This document shows, piece by piece, positions 21,308-33,584 of a stretch of 64,000 bases of DNA. How positions within the stretch are numbered: the stretch's first letter is position 1; every line of letters begins with the position of its first letter. This DNA comes from Symsagittifera roscoffensis (taxonomy: Eukaryota; Xenacoelomorpha; Acoela; Convolutidae). The DNA is taken from positions 49,457 through 113,456 of the forward strand of contig NW_026971166.1 of NCBI RefSeq assembly GCF_963678635.1, written 5' to 3'. The position numbers and the translations under genes were made by a program. Under the pieces are notes generated by a model that did not search any database, was not told the origin of the DNA, and worked only from the letters and a program-made list of their open reading frames with translations.

Positions 21308-22507
21308 ATGTCAAACAGGACAGTGAGTCGGAATATGAGGGTGTTACAGCTGGAATCCACTGTGATGATTAATAGTATAGAAACCATCAAGTCAAGTGGA
21401 GTAAAATCTAGGAGCCTCAGTATCCAGTTGCGTTCGGATCGTAGTTTTTTCTTTTCGACTGTGGACACAGGAAGCCCAGTCTCCTTTCTGAATAAACGCA
21501 CCTGTGATTTACTTCTGCAACGAAATCCATCAATTGAGTTTTGCAATATCGCACGTTACCCTGTTGACACCTTGTATGTGGACTACAATAAGCAGCCCAT
21601 TCGTCTACTTGGATCGATCCAAATCCCAATTTCTTCTAGTGGCTGGAAGGAAGAGAACGCTCAGTTCCTTATTTCGGAGAACAGAGCTCGTAATCCCCTT
21701 GGTTTGGACTTGCAGGAGCAAATAGGGGTTGTTACTACACAGTTGAAAGCTGAATCAGTTCAATCGCTGGAGTCTCATTCGACGGATCCCATATCCGAAT
21801 ACTGGAGTTCCTTCTTTGCGAAGAAATATGCTCATGTGTTCAGTCGTTTGGGCCGATCTAAACATCATAAAGTCTATACTAACCTGAAGTTCCCATTGGT
21901 GGCTCGTCAAATCAAAGAACGTAAGGTTCCGATTCATATTCAGGATAAAATCGCGAATGAAACAAAACTTCTGGTGGAGCACGGGCACCTTGAAAAATTG
22001 GACAAGTGTACGACTGATTTCTTCATAGCACCGATAGTGCTAACTGCAAAGAAAGATGGCTCTATTAAACTGGCCCTTAACGCTAAGCCGATGAATGCTC
22101 AGATCTGGAAAAACAAGTACCAGATGCCAAACATTCATGAACTCATTGATTCCGTGGCGCAAATCATAACTAGAAATGTTCCTGGAAAGGTTTGGTTCGC
22201 GTCCTTGGATTTGAAGTATGCGTTTAGCCAGATGCCATTGTCGTCGCTCACTAGCAGTCACTGTAATTTCAGTATTCTATGCGGAGAGGCGACGGGTACG
22301 TACCGATTCAAGACCGGATTTAATGGGTTGACCGATATGCCTACCGAGTTTCAGAAGGCAATGGACTGTACCTTACAGGGGCTAGAAGGTGTTATTTGTT
22401 ACCTTGACGATATACTGATAGTCACTAAAGGAGATGTTCAAGATCATAACGAACTGGTCGAAAAGGGCATGCATAGATTGGATGTGGAAGGATGGGTTCT
22501 CAAGTAA
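21308..22507 (+). pseudogene. Retroelement 2 protease and reverse transcriptase
   Basis: A 399-codon frame. The retropepsin site is FSTVDTGSPVSFLN (DTGS about 21464). RT motifs follow: AKKDGSIKLALNAKPMN (about 22050), FASLDLKYAFSQMPL, the fingers/palm GFNGLTDMPTEFQKAMD and the catalytic CYLDDILIV (about 22398-22424). In LALNAKPMN the position normally occupied by Asp is Asn. The frame then shifts near 22500 into the RT thumb. Both PR and the YLDD box look intact. Confidence 0.85.
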
Positions 22508-23082
22508 CTTGGCTTGGTTATGACTTTAATGAGGACGGTTACTCTCTTAAATGCTCAAAGATGGAAGCCATACGATCACTCAAACCACCGAAAACATTAA
22601 AGCAACTTCGTTCCTTTATGTGCACGCTAAACCATTTGCAAAAGTTTATTTCCGATTTGCATACGCATACTGTTCATTTCCGGGCATCCTTAAAAGCCTG
22701 TAATAAACAGTCGTTTTTGTGGGGCGAGGAACACGATAAAGCCTTTAACGACATAATCATTACGATTGCGAAAATCATGAGTCTTTATCACTTTGGTTCA
22801 TCAAAGCGTTCGAGGGTCAAATACGATGCTAGTCATAATGGTTTAGGAGCTTGCCTCGAACAAGAAGTTGAACCGGGAGTTTGGAACCCAACTGCTTTTG
22901 CTTCGCGTTTCCATAACAACGCGGAGGTTAAATATAGTACAAATGAATTGGAGTTATTGGCAATCGTTTGGGCCTGTGAACATTTCCGTACTTATCTGTT
23001 AGGTACCCGTTTTCAAGTGTTGACCGATCATAAGGCTATCATAACAGCTTTGAATGAAAATTATAATAATAAATCATATTAG
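22492..23082 (+). pseudogene. Retroelement 2 RT thumb and RNase H
   Basis: A 196-codon frame continuing RT: TWLGYDFNEDGY and PKTLKQLRSFMCTLNHLQ (thumb), then RNase H motifs KYDASHNGLGACLEQ (catalytic Asp kept), NELELLAIVWACEHFRTYLLG and LTDHKAI. The frame stops just after a NENYNNKSY-type sequence. The downstream codons that follow (GIVDYLSRYPTFPAPEPSK in another frame, about 23107-23162) show that a short part of the RNase H C-terminus has been deleted. Confidence 0.8.
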
Positions 23083-23914
23083 TCTCGAATCAAGGTGTCA
23101 CGCTGGGGATAGTCGATTATTTATCACGTTATCCTACGTTTCCAGCTCCTGAGCCCTCTAAGTATGATGAACTTTTCGTAGTTAAATCTATTGAGGCTTT
23201 TCATAAGGCCCTCTCTTTTATTAACTCTCCTAAAGTTTCTCCGGTGGGGGACCAAAATTGTTTGCCGCCGCAAGAGGGTGTTCAATTTGTGTCTCCGAAT
23301 AATGAAACTAGTTATTTACGTCACTCGCCGGTTCGGGGCGATGATAATGTTACTCAATGTTTCAACCAATCAAATCGTAGTATGCAAATGGTTGGTTTGC
23401 GTTTTTTGTCAAAAGAGGGCGTCGACATATGCTTTCACGCATTCAGCCAATCAGAAACTGATATGCAAATTGATTATCGCAGACCAGCCGGTGCTTCAAT
23501 ATATCACTGTCTCCGACCTGAATTTCTACAAAACAGTCATTCAATCTCATCTTCTTTATTCTTAAATCAAAAACTTTCGACATGACACAACCATCTCGCA
23601 CTAAACAAACTACTACCGAACCCACTACTATCGACTTGAATGCAACTATCACTCAACCTGACCCTCAGACTATACTTAACTCAACTGCCGAGCAGACTGA
23701 CCTACTATCATTGGTGGAGTCTTTTCCGATAAGTTCCCCGAATTTTCGCAGACCCAGTCCAAGGCCGCCAATACGATCTCGTCAACTGAACCACATCTCT
23801 CGGTTGGATCCAATTCGCCAACGTAACCGAACCCGTTAATGGGCTGCTAAAACCCGTTTTATTGCCACCAGGACTACCGTTCTTAAAGATGGTCACACCC
23901 AACTACTGGAGGCG
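23083..23914 (+). pseudogene. Retroelement 2 RNase H-integrase spacer
   Basis: Several short plus-strand frames cover the spacer between RNase H and integrase. They include one of 113 codons at 23244-23585 and one of 85 codons at 23582-23839 (MTQPSRTKQTTTEP), then a frame leading into integrase through KTRFIATRTTVLKDGH. The sequence is low-complexity and shows no domain. It is included only because it lies on the coding strand of the element. Confidence 0.4.
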
Positions 23915-24760
23915 ATGCGCCCGTGCCGCCTCACCAAGCCAGGAATAGTCAACACAGCCGCGAAGATTGGAGTAATCGTTGTTAATGGGGGTAAACCTCT
24001 TCTTTCCTCGTCAAAGAAGGAAATCGTGGGACTGCCCGGCCTCTTCGATGCAGACCTTTTGGCGGAGTTGGCGGAGGAGGATCGTTTTCTTGGCCCTTTG
24101 AAGCGAGCGATCACAAATAAGGACATAGTATCATTCAACAAGGTTGGTTCGTATATGGCCCAATTATGGCTTAAAGCAGCTGTGTTCTATAACTGTGTAG
24201 TTATCGACAATAAATTGGCCATACCAGAACCTCTTCGACAAGCAGTGCTCACTCGTCTTCACCAATCTTGCCCGGGACAAGAGGCCATGATGGCGGCCTC
24301 TGAATACCTCTGGTGGCCATTCATGAACCGTCAGATCATTGACACATGCGAGAAATGCCGAGAATGCACTTTGTTTGGTAAGAATCTTAAACCCGTGTTA
24401 ACTTGTAATACTGCGCAACCTTTGCCTGTTCTGTCTGGACCTAATCAGGAATTACAACTAGACTTTGCTGGTCCCATACTTGATGATAAAGGGGCTAAGA
24501 TCTTTCTTTTGGTTGCAATCGATCGGTTCTCTAAGTTTCCTTCGGTTCTTATTTCTAAAACTACTGGGGCTAAGAAGGTTACTAAATTCCTTGATTCCTA
24601 CATTCGTATTCATGGTCTACCTCACTCTATCAGAACGGAGCACGGCTCAGGTTTTAAAAATAACTTGGTGCAAGAGGTGTGCTGTAGCAGAGGTGTTAAA
24701 TATTTCCTCTCGCCGGTCGGAGATCATAGAGGCAGTGGTTTGGTTGAACGAACGATTTAG
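23915..24760 (+). pseudogene. Retroelement 2 integrase
   Basis: A 281-codon frame. Zinc-binding domain: LTRLHQSCPGQEAMM then CEKCREC. The second His of the HHCC set reads Cys here (LHQSCPG). Core: LQLDFAGPI with the first Asp, IRTEHGSGFKNN where the second catalytic Asp is Glu, and GSGLVERTI with the glutamate at about 24750, immediately before a TAG stop at 24758-24760. With two altered metal-binding positions the enzyme is very likely inactive. Confidence 0.85.
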
Positions 24761-26384
24761 ACAATCATGAGAGAACTGGGTGTTGCAAAACTCGATCCTA
24801 ATTTCACAAAACTTAAAGAAACGATCCAACAAATACTTGAGGACATTCGCAAGAGTATTTGGTGCTTAAGAACTGCATTTTGAACTGCATTTTGGTCGTA
24901 AACCTAATACTGAATGGTCTCAGGCGCGTAATAATGTTGTTAAATCTGATACTTCAGCTCAAGGACTGGAGCGCAACCTCCTTACGCCAGACCAGATTGC
25001 CAGTCAAGATTATAGCAGAGACAGGGCAAAAGTTGTTCCTCGCGACAGCACTAGTCCAACAGTTCCTCTCCGATTCAAACCTTTGTTCTCGCTGGACGGA
25101 AATGTGGCAGATAATGAACCCTACAAGGCGTTGACGGAACTCGCTCGGGCGGCAAATATATGGTCCCAATTTAAACGCAATCTTCCACCAGATGGGGAAA
25201 AAAGGTCCTCAAGGAGTTGGCAACCCGGCATTCGGACCTCGCTCATTCCCTTAAGTCAGGACTCAACCACAACACTCTACGCTTCCCGACAATAGTGACA
25301 CCTCCGGGGGCACAAGGTAGCTCTAGGTGTGCACCTGCTGTTCCACCTCGTTGCCTCTCGAGAACAAGTAAATTAGAAAACCTTCTGATGTCTGATCCTA
25401 GTCGAGTTAAGGTCTTTAGGAAAATTATCGATCGTCATTCAGGGAAGCCTCTTTATAAAATGACTAAATTAAAGATTGTTCGTGTTACGGATCATGCTTA
25501 AGTTACCGACTCTGGGAAAGTTTACCGGAAAAATCACATCTGTCTTAAACCTAATTATCGGTCTACCGTTTCAGTTGCTCCCAACACTCTAGGTGATCGA
25601 CTCCAAGCTTCTAATTCTACTTCTGCCTCTCGGCTTGCTGCTAAAAGGACCGTTACACGGTCTCAGCCGGTGCTACTCGATCAGCGGCCGAATATCCCAA
25701 CCCTCTCTACTCCCATGGTAGACCTAACAGTTGACTCTTCCAGCGAAAACTCAGTTGGATCCAATGGTGGTCTTCACGTGATTAACGATCCCTCTCCTAT
25801 CGGAAAACGTCAGAAGTTACAATGTGACTCACCTCCGGTCAGATTTGCTCCTCAGTCTATCTCTACATCGCAGCCTCATACTTCAACGAAGGATACATGC
25901 TCGTTACCACCCGACTCTACCGCACACCTTGACAATTCGTTATTTTCGCCTCAACCGAGGACTTCACGTTGTGCTGCCTCTTCTTCGACGTCAAACCTGG
26001 CTGATTTTCCGGGCGTTAATGCACCTCGTTCTGGGATTACTCCTTCTTCCCCGGACACGATGTCGCCACGGGGTCTGGCTCTTCCCTCTCATCCGGAGTC
26101 ATCAGAGCTGCCCTTCGCTTTCTCTACCTGCTCAACCAGTGGTTGACGACGTCGAGTCAGTCCGGACGTCACATCGTAGCAAGAAGCCCTCTCAGTTTTT
26201 TGGCGATCCGTTGCGGCATTCAGTTAAGTCAGTTGAGGAGGACCCAACTTTGCCCTCCGAAACGGTGTTAGTACTCTCGACCTTACCGCGAAAACCCCTT
26301 ATTCGGGATCGCTTTCCGCCTGGACCTTCAATGACAACTTCTCCCCCTCTCAATCGTGTAAACGAAAAAACAGGAAAGGATTGA
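24761..26384 (+). pseudogene. Retroelement 2 integrase C-terminus and tail
   Basis: The plus-strand reading is broken into short frames. 25217-26146 is one frame interrupted by TAA at 25499-25501; it includes KVFRKIIDRHSGKPLYKMTK then a Ser/Pro/Thr-rich tail. 25824-26384 continues in a shifted frame with RTSHRSKKPSQFFGDPL, a Lys-rich end typical of Gypsy integrase tails. A purine run (gaaaaaacaggaaagga at 26366) follows and could be the polypurine tract. Confidence 0.5.
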
Positions 26385-26595
26385 CTCTATGTCAAGCTCG
26401 AAACTCTTCAAAAACTCTTATAAACTCATTCAACCTCTTGCATGTTATTAAACTTTTCTGGCTGACTGTTCAGCATTTGTGTGGGATAGGGGGGCTATCA
26501 ATCATTTGCTCGTTTGGGTGCAATTTTTTTTATTTCTTAAATTTTGGGCTATCTCTCAAAATTTTTCTCCTGCAAAATCTCTCAAATTTTTTCTC

Positions 26596-26934
26596 CCTTC
26601 GGTACCTCGTTATTTAATTGTTTTTTTTTGCAGTATCAGTGCAGATTGATGAAAATTGTACTAACCGAGGTCATTTTGCTAATCAATATTTAATACCACG
26701 CAGAGCGTGTTCATTCTCTATCTGATATCAAATACTGTTTGCTAGATAAACTTTATTCAACCTTAAATTCATGTTCATTCAGGATAAACTTCCTATTCCG
26801 AGTATTTATTCGAAACCAAGTATTTATTCGAAACTAAGCTATAAAGTGATTCAAGCAACTAAATATTCAACTCTAAAACAACTTACTTATTGTTCAACAA
26901 CCAAGTTTCCATTCTAAAACCTCGGCAAATCTCA
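26596..26934 (+). repeat. 3' LTR-like repeat of retroelement 2
   Basis: Direct repeat of 19904-20228 with substitutions and an extra ataccacgcagagc insertion near 26693. It ends ctca before ttagccc. Divergence from the 5' copy is appreciable, consistent with an old insertion. Confidence 0.8.
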
Positions 26935-29467
26935 TTAGCCCATTATTGCTCCCCCTTTTTTCGATCGACCTACTTCTCTTCTCGATATTTTACCCACGCT
27001 TCAAACATCTAAAGGGTCGTAAGAGAAGATAATCCAATTTTTTTCTGAAGTAGATGTTGATCTACAAGCAAAGAAACCTTAATTAGTATGCAAATAAAGT
27101 ACGCTGTCACAAAAACTTCCAAGTTATTATGATGGCAGGTTGCGAGTGCGTGCAAAAAGGACCACTTGTCCGACAGAGGGACTCTTTTTGCTCAGCTGGA
27201 GGAGGAGATGGGAGAGATAGGGGAGAATCTGGCATTTGCAAGTGGCTTCCAGGGCAAAACCAGGCATGTGGGACGGCTAGTGCTGGAGTGGTACAGGGAG
27301 ATCAAACAGTACAGCTGGCGACAACACACATGTAATCGTGAGTGGAGCTGCAGAAACACTTATTGGTTTCTTGGAATATGACCACAGTTTTGATATTCAA
27401 TAGTCTGGGAAAGAGGACGGAAACCGCTCAGCGGAAGTGTAAGGAAGGGTGGAAGGGGAATAGGCGCCCACTCCTCCCTCGAAATTGCTTGCCAATGGTT
27501 TTGAAAGGGCCCCCTTTGGAACTAGTTTGAGACATCATGTTTTGAGCGCCGACCTTTTTTTTTAATATGAAGGCAGCCTGCTGCCAAAATTGATCAGATT
27601 CATAAAAAAACATACTATTTGCAAAAACTATGCAATTATTTGGTCAAAACTTTTTCAAATTTGCACATAAACGAAAGTTCTTTTTAGGGTTTTGGTTATG
27701 CTCAAAAAATTAATGATTGGCGTTTGAAAAAAGCCGACACCAAGTTCAAAGATGTGGAAGCAGCACTGCCAAGTAAATGTAAGATAAAGATGAAGAACGG
27801 GGACTTAAGTGGTTTCTGTTACTGTATATTCAACTTTTGTCGCAGTGTCTGAGTGAATTTTGTCTTTCAAATTGTCTAAACCGGCAGAACTGCTATTTTG
27901 AAAAAAATTGCATGTGTCTCCGAAACCGGGCATAGCAAATTGCAGAACTGGTCAGAAATCTTCAAAAATCATCTGCGGCGCAAACAAATCAAAAAATGTT
28001 TTGCAAAAGTAGGATGTTACTCACATTTAAAATGATCGTTAATTATATTATATCAAGCTTCATTAGAGTAAAAAAAGCGTATATACTTTAAAGATCAAAT
28101 TTGGGCACTGAGAGAGCTTCATGACAAGCATTTTTCCATAAACAGAAAGTTGAATTTGAAAAAAAAAACTTCTGAAAACTTTGATTTTGTTTGTAAGACC
28201 GACAATGGTTTACTCAAAACTAGATTCACCGCAGGTTGGACGGTCTTGCATTTACATAGTAAACGATCTGATTTGTCTTATACAAATGATTATAACGAAA
28301 GTAACAAACTTTTTGAAATTTGAAATAATTGAAACTAATCAGGCAGTGATTGTGAAAGATGGAAATTTTTAAAATTCGAAATCTTTACTAAATATTTACT
28401 TCTATGGCATGTTAGTGTACGCTTTGATCAACGCCTGGTTAACACTGACTACTTTTTTTTGCCTGTTTAAGGTTCATTCTTAGATTTTTGACAATTTTTA
28501 TGATCAGAAAGGTATATGGAAAAAGTGCGTATCATACAATTTCCATATATGAAATTGTATGACTAGATATTATTCCAGAACTTTGATCTATGGAATTTTT
28601 TGATAAACATTGTGGTGTTTGAAATTGTATGGCAGGCATTTTCAGCCCCGGATAAGAGGCCAATAAACGAACAAAGCAACTCACTGTTTTCAGGCAATTC
28701 CTTCAATTAAATTTAACTACGGCTGATGCGGGGGGATAGCGTTGAAGTGACTTGCATGCGCAATGAAAGCAGTTACTCACTTTGATGCAGCGCACGCCCC
28801 AGTTTGAGTAGGGGATGTAGCGATTTGCATGCGTTCCGCTTAGTATGCGCAACTAAAGACTTAGAGCACGCATCAGTTTGAACTTTTAGTTGCAAATGGC
28901 ACAAAACAAACTCAATTTTATCTCATTGAAAAAATGACAAATTAGCATCGATTTAATTTAAAATAAAAATTTAGCTAAAGCAATCAATATCAATCAATTC
29001 TAAATCGATTCTTTTTAAAAAGTTTTCAGTTTACTTTTTGATTTTCACTTTATACTCAATTCAATTCTTTTACAATTGATTTTTATCCGCCTTTGTATTC
29101 ATATTATCACAAGTATACGACTTGAATCAATATTTATTCAATTACAAAAATTTAGATCATATTTGTCAACGTTTCTTGTACAAATTTTCTACATTATGTT
29201 CTACAAGATGTTTGGCCAGAATGAAGCATAAGCGTCACTGAAAACAAGAAAACAGGGTGCGTTCTGGTGAAAACTTATTTTTCCCAATTATGTATTTAAG
29301 TACTTAGTGGATTGAGTAGCAAATAAGGATATTAGTACAATGAAAAACCAAATCATAATTATGAAAAAAAACATGTGGGAGCTTTTAGTTATCAATATCT
29401 TAAAGGTTTTCCCTAACAAGGATGGTTCGCTGTAAATAACTTTCTCGTTTAATATTGCGCTCTGACA
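26935..29467. other. Intergenic region without supported genes
   Basis: No ORF with recognisable content. Small overlapping frames near 27129-27530 look like chance. A perfect hairpin lies at 28533-28561 (catacaatttc / gaaattgtatg, 7-base loop); related catacaattcc phrases recur at 28625, 60750-60790 and 61480-61560. From 28740 to 28925 lies a repeat that reappears in inverted, diverged form at 31140-31490. Confidence 0.4.
28533..28561. repeat. Perfect 11-bp-arm hairpin
   Basis: catacaatttc and gaaattgtatg are perfect complements around a 7-base loop. Similar phrases occur elsewhere in the window, so this may be the end motif of a short interspersed repeat. Confidence 0.6.
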
Positions 29468-29771
29468 AAAACATGTATTCAAGACAAGTTCAAGATCATA
29501 TGTCTTAAAGGTCTCTTTGTTGAAGTCAAATTTATTACTATTTAGTTCGGAACAATTTATGCCATTAGTAAAAAATTTTACAGCATTTTTCTAGAATTAA
29601 TGTGAGAAAATTCATGTCATGAATATCCTCGGGGGAGGGAGATCTTATTTGGAACCAAAGGGGAAGGGGTTAAGACCAGTTTTTTTGTTGTTGTAGTACA
29701 ATTGAAGTGGTCTTAAATCTTCTTTTTTGGTGATTCGAGGGCAAGTTCCACCGCTGGTCTCGTTGAAGTAC
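29468..29771. repeat. Inverted-repeat arm flanking BEL remnant, left
   Basis: This arm matches the reverse complement of 30821-31079 over most of its length, with substitutions and one ~50-base insertion in the left arm (about 29530-29585). Its inner 45 bases are the reverse complement of the last codons of the BEL pol ORF, so the arm carries an inverted copy of the BEL 3' end. Confidence 0.8.
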
Positions 29772-29932
29772 ATTCGCAACTACCTGCAACAAAGTTTCGC
29801 AATCATTGGGCTCCGCAGAAACACTCAGACAGATAAGACATGCTACTGCAACACTCAGACATTTTACAACACTCAGACAGATAATACTGCTTTCTCTGCA
29901 GAAGGTTCTAAGGCAAAGGGCTACATCCACTC

Positions 29933-30879
29933 ATGGCCGACTTGCCGCCAACTCGTTTGGGCGATCTGTCTGACGACCCATTTCCGTTCAAAAAAACAGG
30001 AATTGACTTTATCGGGCAATTCTACATCGCAACAAAAAGTACAACTGAAAAAAGCTATATTTGCCTCTTCACATGCCTCTCTACTCGCGCGGCTCACCTG
30101 GAATCGACAGAGAACCTTACTACGAACAACTGTATAACGGCAATTAGACGTTTCATTGCTAGGAGAGGCACACCTAAACTTTTAATCTCTGGCAATGCTA
30201 CTTACTTCGTCGGCGCCGGTAAACAACTACACTCAGAACGAATCAACGAAACTAACCTAACTGAAACGCTACAAATCCACAAAGTTGAATGGCGCCTAAG
30301 TCCTCCGGCTGCCCCCATTTCGGTGGCCTGTGGGAGCGACTCGCCCCAATGATAAAATGAGCTTTCTTACCAAATCTCGGTTCTGATCGACTATCCAGAG
30401 ATCTATTTGCTACCGTCGTAGCCGAGGTTGAGACAATCCTCAACTCACGTCCGGTAACGCTAGTCAGTGGTGACCTTGACGACAACCTTCCACTGACACC
30501 CAACCACTTCTTAATGGGTCGTCCATTCGTCTACGCTCCAGCAGCAGCCTTCTACGAAGCATCTACCAGTAAACGGTCTAAAAAGTCCTGGAAGCGAGCA
30601 AAAGATAGACTTGACAGCTTCTGGAGGTGTCTACTTCAAGAGTACGCTCCGACTCTCATCAGAAGGACTAAATGGACGCAACCCGAGGAACCACTCGAAA
30701 AAGATGACCTCGTGTGGATACTTGAGGACTTAACACCAAGAGGTATCTGGCCACTGGGTCGAGTGGTAGAAGTTTTTACCGGCTCTGATGGCATCGTGTG
30801 CTCGTGTAAACTGAAAACAGGTACTTTAACGAGACCAGCGGTGAAACTTGCCCTCGCATCCCCAAAAAAGGAGATTTAA
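29933..30879 (+). pseudogene. BEL/Pao retrotransposon integrase fragment
   Basis: Two frames encode the integrase core and C-terminus of a BEL/Pao pol. 29933-30352: FKKTGIDFIGQFYI with the first catalytic Asp, CLSTRAAHLE, RRFIARRGTPKLL. The second Asp region reads ISGNATYFVGA, with Gly in place of the Asp. A missing base in the C run at about 30314-30318 shifts the frame to HFGGLWERLAP, then an in-frame TGA at 30357-30359, then ETILNSRPVT, LTPNHFLMGRP and GIWPLGRVVEVF, typical of the BEL-specific C-terminal domain (DUF5641-like). PR, RT and gag are absent. Confidence 0.85.
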
Positions 30880-31079
30880 GACCACTTCAATCGTACTATA
30901 ACATTTAAAAAAAACTTGGCTCAACCCCTTCCCCTTCGGTTCCAAATAAGATATCCCTCCCCCGAGGATATTCATGACATGAGTGTGTCTCACATTAATT
31001 CTAGAAAAAGCCTTTGACTTCCGTGAACAAAGAGAACTTAAAGACATATGATCATCAACTTGTCTTGAATAACATGTTT
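30821..31079. repeat. Inverted-repeat arm flanking BEL remnant, right
   Basis: Partner of 29468-29771. It covers the last ~20 codons of the BEL ORF and about 200 bases after it, including a gctcaaccccttccccttcg pyrimidine block and tccctcccccgagg. Confidence 0.8.
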
Positions 31080-31276
31080 CCAGCTTCACGCTACAGCCAC
31101 GCAAATTCAATAATAATTGCGCTTATATCAGCATGCTAAGCGGTGCACATGCTAGTAGACCGGTCCCCGTTTGAGTTTCAGTTGCAAATGTGACAAAAAC
31201 TATTTTTGCGACTGATCTACTGGCATGCGGCTATTAGTGCAAGAATTGAGTTTGTTTTGTCCCATTCGTCTTTAAG

Positions 31277-31486
31277 ACTCAAATTAAGCATCAAAGAAAG
31301 TAAGCAATCGAATTGCGCTTGCTATGCAGCACGTATGCAAGTCGCAACACCCAGAACTATTATACAAAACTAACTATTAAAACTCAAATTAAGCATCAAA
31401 GAAAGTAAGCATTCGAATTGCGCTTGCTAAGCAGCACGTATGCAAGTCGCTACACCCCGAACTTTTTTACAATACTAACTATAAAT
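31277..31486. repeat. Two-copy 105-bp tandem repeat
   Basis: actcaaattaagcatcaaag at 31277 recurs at 31382 with few changes through aagtcgc and acacc. Both copies include tgcgcttgctaTgcagcacg or tgcgcttgctaAgcagcacg. The repeat is related in inverted orientation to 28740-28925. Confidence 0.75.
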
Positions 31487-31489
31487 GGC

Positions 31490-32189
31490 GAGCTTCGCTC
31501 GCAGTTGAAGGCATAGGACTGGGGCAAATCAATTTTCTAGAACTCAATATGACTGGACCACACAGTATGTGGACTTCCACTGGATCTAACAAAATGTAAT
31601 CAAAAGCAAGTTTTGATGCAGACAAGCTTTTGGCATTGTTATCTACAAGAAATTATCTCAAGCTGTCAACTTGGTTGAGATTTTTGAAAAATTGACATTC
31701 GCGTTAGCTTAACTTATCTTCTATGAACTATAAACTACCCGGGTTGAAGTCCCACCGTTAATTATTGCTTTTTCTGTAGTATCCCAGTAATCTCTATTTT
31801 CCAGCGCTGATTCATGTCTAGTTCAGAGTTTTTTTCATAGCTGGACGTGCGACATTTCAGAGCTATTTCAGTAATGATTTTCAGTTTTAGATAATCAGCG
31901 CTGAAACTTAAGAAAATGTAACCCTTTCTAGTAGCTTTCAAATGAGAGTGCGAATTAATAAACACTGTCCCTTGTGCTTTTTGCTTATTTGGCCCTGACT
32001 GAAACTGATACTGAAAAAGACAACTCGCAGAATTTGAGGACAGCGACAACTCGCAGAATAGATGATAACTTGAGAGCTTCTGTTTGCAAAGTTGCAACAC
32101 GTTGGAACAACTGTGGCTGTGAGAATGTCGCGAGGTTGTTTCATTGCAATTTGTTTTTTTTTTGCGAGTTGTCGCTTTGCCTATTTTCG
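31490..32189. other. Intergenic region before minisatellite
   Basis: No supported gene. The few frames here overlap on both strands and have no domain. Partial direct repeats around ctcgcagaat (32025, 32055) are visible. Confidence 0.4.
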
Positions 32190-33578
32190 ACTGCGCAGCT
32201 CGACCGATGTTTCGACTGTATTCGACCTACGTTTCAAATTTTTCGGCTGAATTTGGGTATGATTCGACTTTTTCAATCTATGCTTCGACTTTCTCCACCT
32301 AAGTTTCGACTTCCTTGATCATCGTATGCTTCGAATTTTTCAACCTATGTTTCAATTTTCTCGACTTATCATTCGATTTTACCTATTCTTGACCTAGGTT
32401 TCGACTTTCTTGACCTATGTTTCGACTTGATCTATGTTTTTGACCTATGTTTCGACCTTCTTGACCGAAGTATGTTCCGACTTGACCAATGTTTCAACTT
32501 GACCTATGTTTCTTGACCTATGTTTCTTGAACTGTGTTTCGAACTCCTTGGCCAAAGTATGTTTCGAACTGACCTATGTTTCGTGACCTATGTTTCCACC
32601 TTCTTGACCGAAGTATGTTTCGGTTGTGTTTCGGCTTGACCTATGTTTCTTGACCTATGTTTCTTGACCTATGTTTCGACTTTCTTGGTCGAAGTATGTT
32701 TCGACTTAACCTATGTATCTTGACCTATGTTTCGACCTTCTTGGCCGAAGTATGTTCCGACTTGACCTTTGTTTTTTTACCTATGTTTCGACTTTACCTA
32801 TTTTTCTTGACCTATGTTTCGACCTTCTTGGCCGAAGTATGTTTCAAACTGACCTACGCTCCCTGACCTACCTTTCGACCTTCTTGACCGAAATATGTTT
32901 CGGCTGTGTTTCAATTTGACCCATGTTTCTTGAGCTATGTTCCGACTTGACCTATGTTTCTTGACCTATGATTCTTGACCTATGTTTTGACTTTCTTGGT
33001 CGAAGTATGTTTCGACTTGGCCTATGTTTCTTGACATATATTTCGAACTTCTTGGCCGAAGTATGTTCCGACTTGACCTATGTTTCTTGACCTATCTTTC
33101 GACTTGACCTATGTTTCTTGACCTATGTTTCGACTTGATCTATGTTTCGACTTTACCTATGATTCCTGACCTACGTTTCGACATTCTTGTCCGAAGTATT
33201 TTTCGGTTGTGTTTCATTTTGACCCAAGTTTCTTGACCTATGTTCCAACTTGACCTATGTTTCTTGACCTATGTTTCTTGACCTATGTTTCGACTTTCTT
33301 GGTCATAGTATGTTTCGACTTGACCTATGTTTCTTGACCTATGTTTCGAACTTTTTGGCCGAAGTATGTTCCGACTTGACCTATGTTTCTTGACCTATGT
33401 TTCGACTTCACCTATGTTTCTTGACCTATGTTTCGACTTGACCTATCTTTCTTGACCTATGTTTCCACCTTCTTGACCGAAGTATGTTTCGGTTGTGTTT
33501 CGACTTGACTTATGTTTCTTGACCTATTTTTCGTCTTTCTTGGTCGAAGTAAGTTTTGACTTGATCTATGTGTCTTGA
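32190..33578. repeat. Degenerate minisatellite, TTGACCTATGTTTC family
   Basis: About 1.4 kb made of imperfect copies of a 14-15-base unit (ttgacctatgtttc) interleaved with a longer phrase (ttcgaccttcttggccgaag). The array is more degenerate at its left end. It is the integration site of the Maverick element and continues at 57909. Copies of part of it (33162-33578) are also found inside the element because of duplication A. Confidence 0.9.
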
Positions 33579-33584
33579 CCTATG
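33579..33584. other. Target-site duplication, left copy (CCTATG)
   Basis: CCTATG directly precedes the left TIR and recurs directly after the right TIR (57909-57914). A 6-bp duplication is the known signature of Maverick/Polinton integration. Confidence 0.93.

Larger units (their letters stand above)
19904..26934 (+). mobile_element. Retroelement 2, degraded Ty3/Gypsy LTR retrotransposon
   Basis: Two diverged direct repeats (19904-20228 and 26596-26934) bracket plus-strand gag, protease, RT, RNase H and integrase remnants in Ty3/Gypsy order. All genes contain stops, frameshifts or deletions, and several catalytic residues are substituted, so this is an old non-autonomous copy. There is no env. 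It is unrelated at sequence level to retroelement 1. Confidence 0.9.

Noticed and set aside
27129-27613. Overlapping ORFs near 27129-27613 on both strands
   Set aside because: Short, mutually overlapping, with no domain or context.
32657-32919. Plus-strand ORFs of 60-70 codons in the minisatellite
   Set aside because: The peptides are periodic translations of the repeat unit and are found in several frames.
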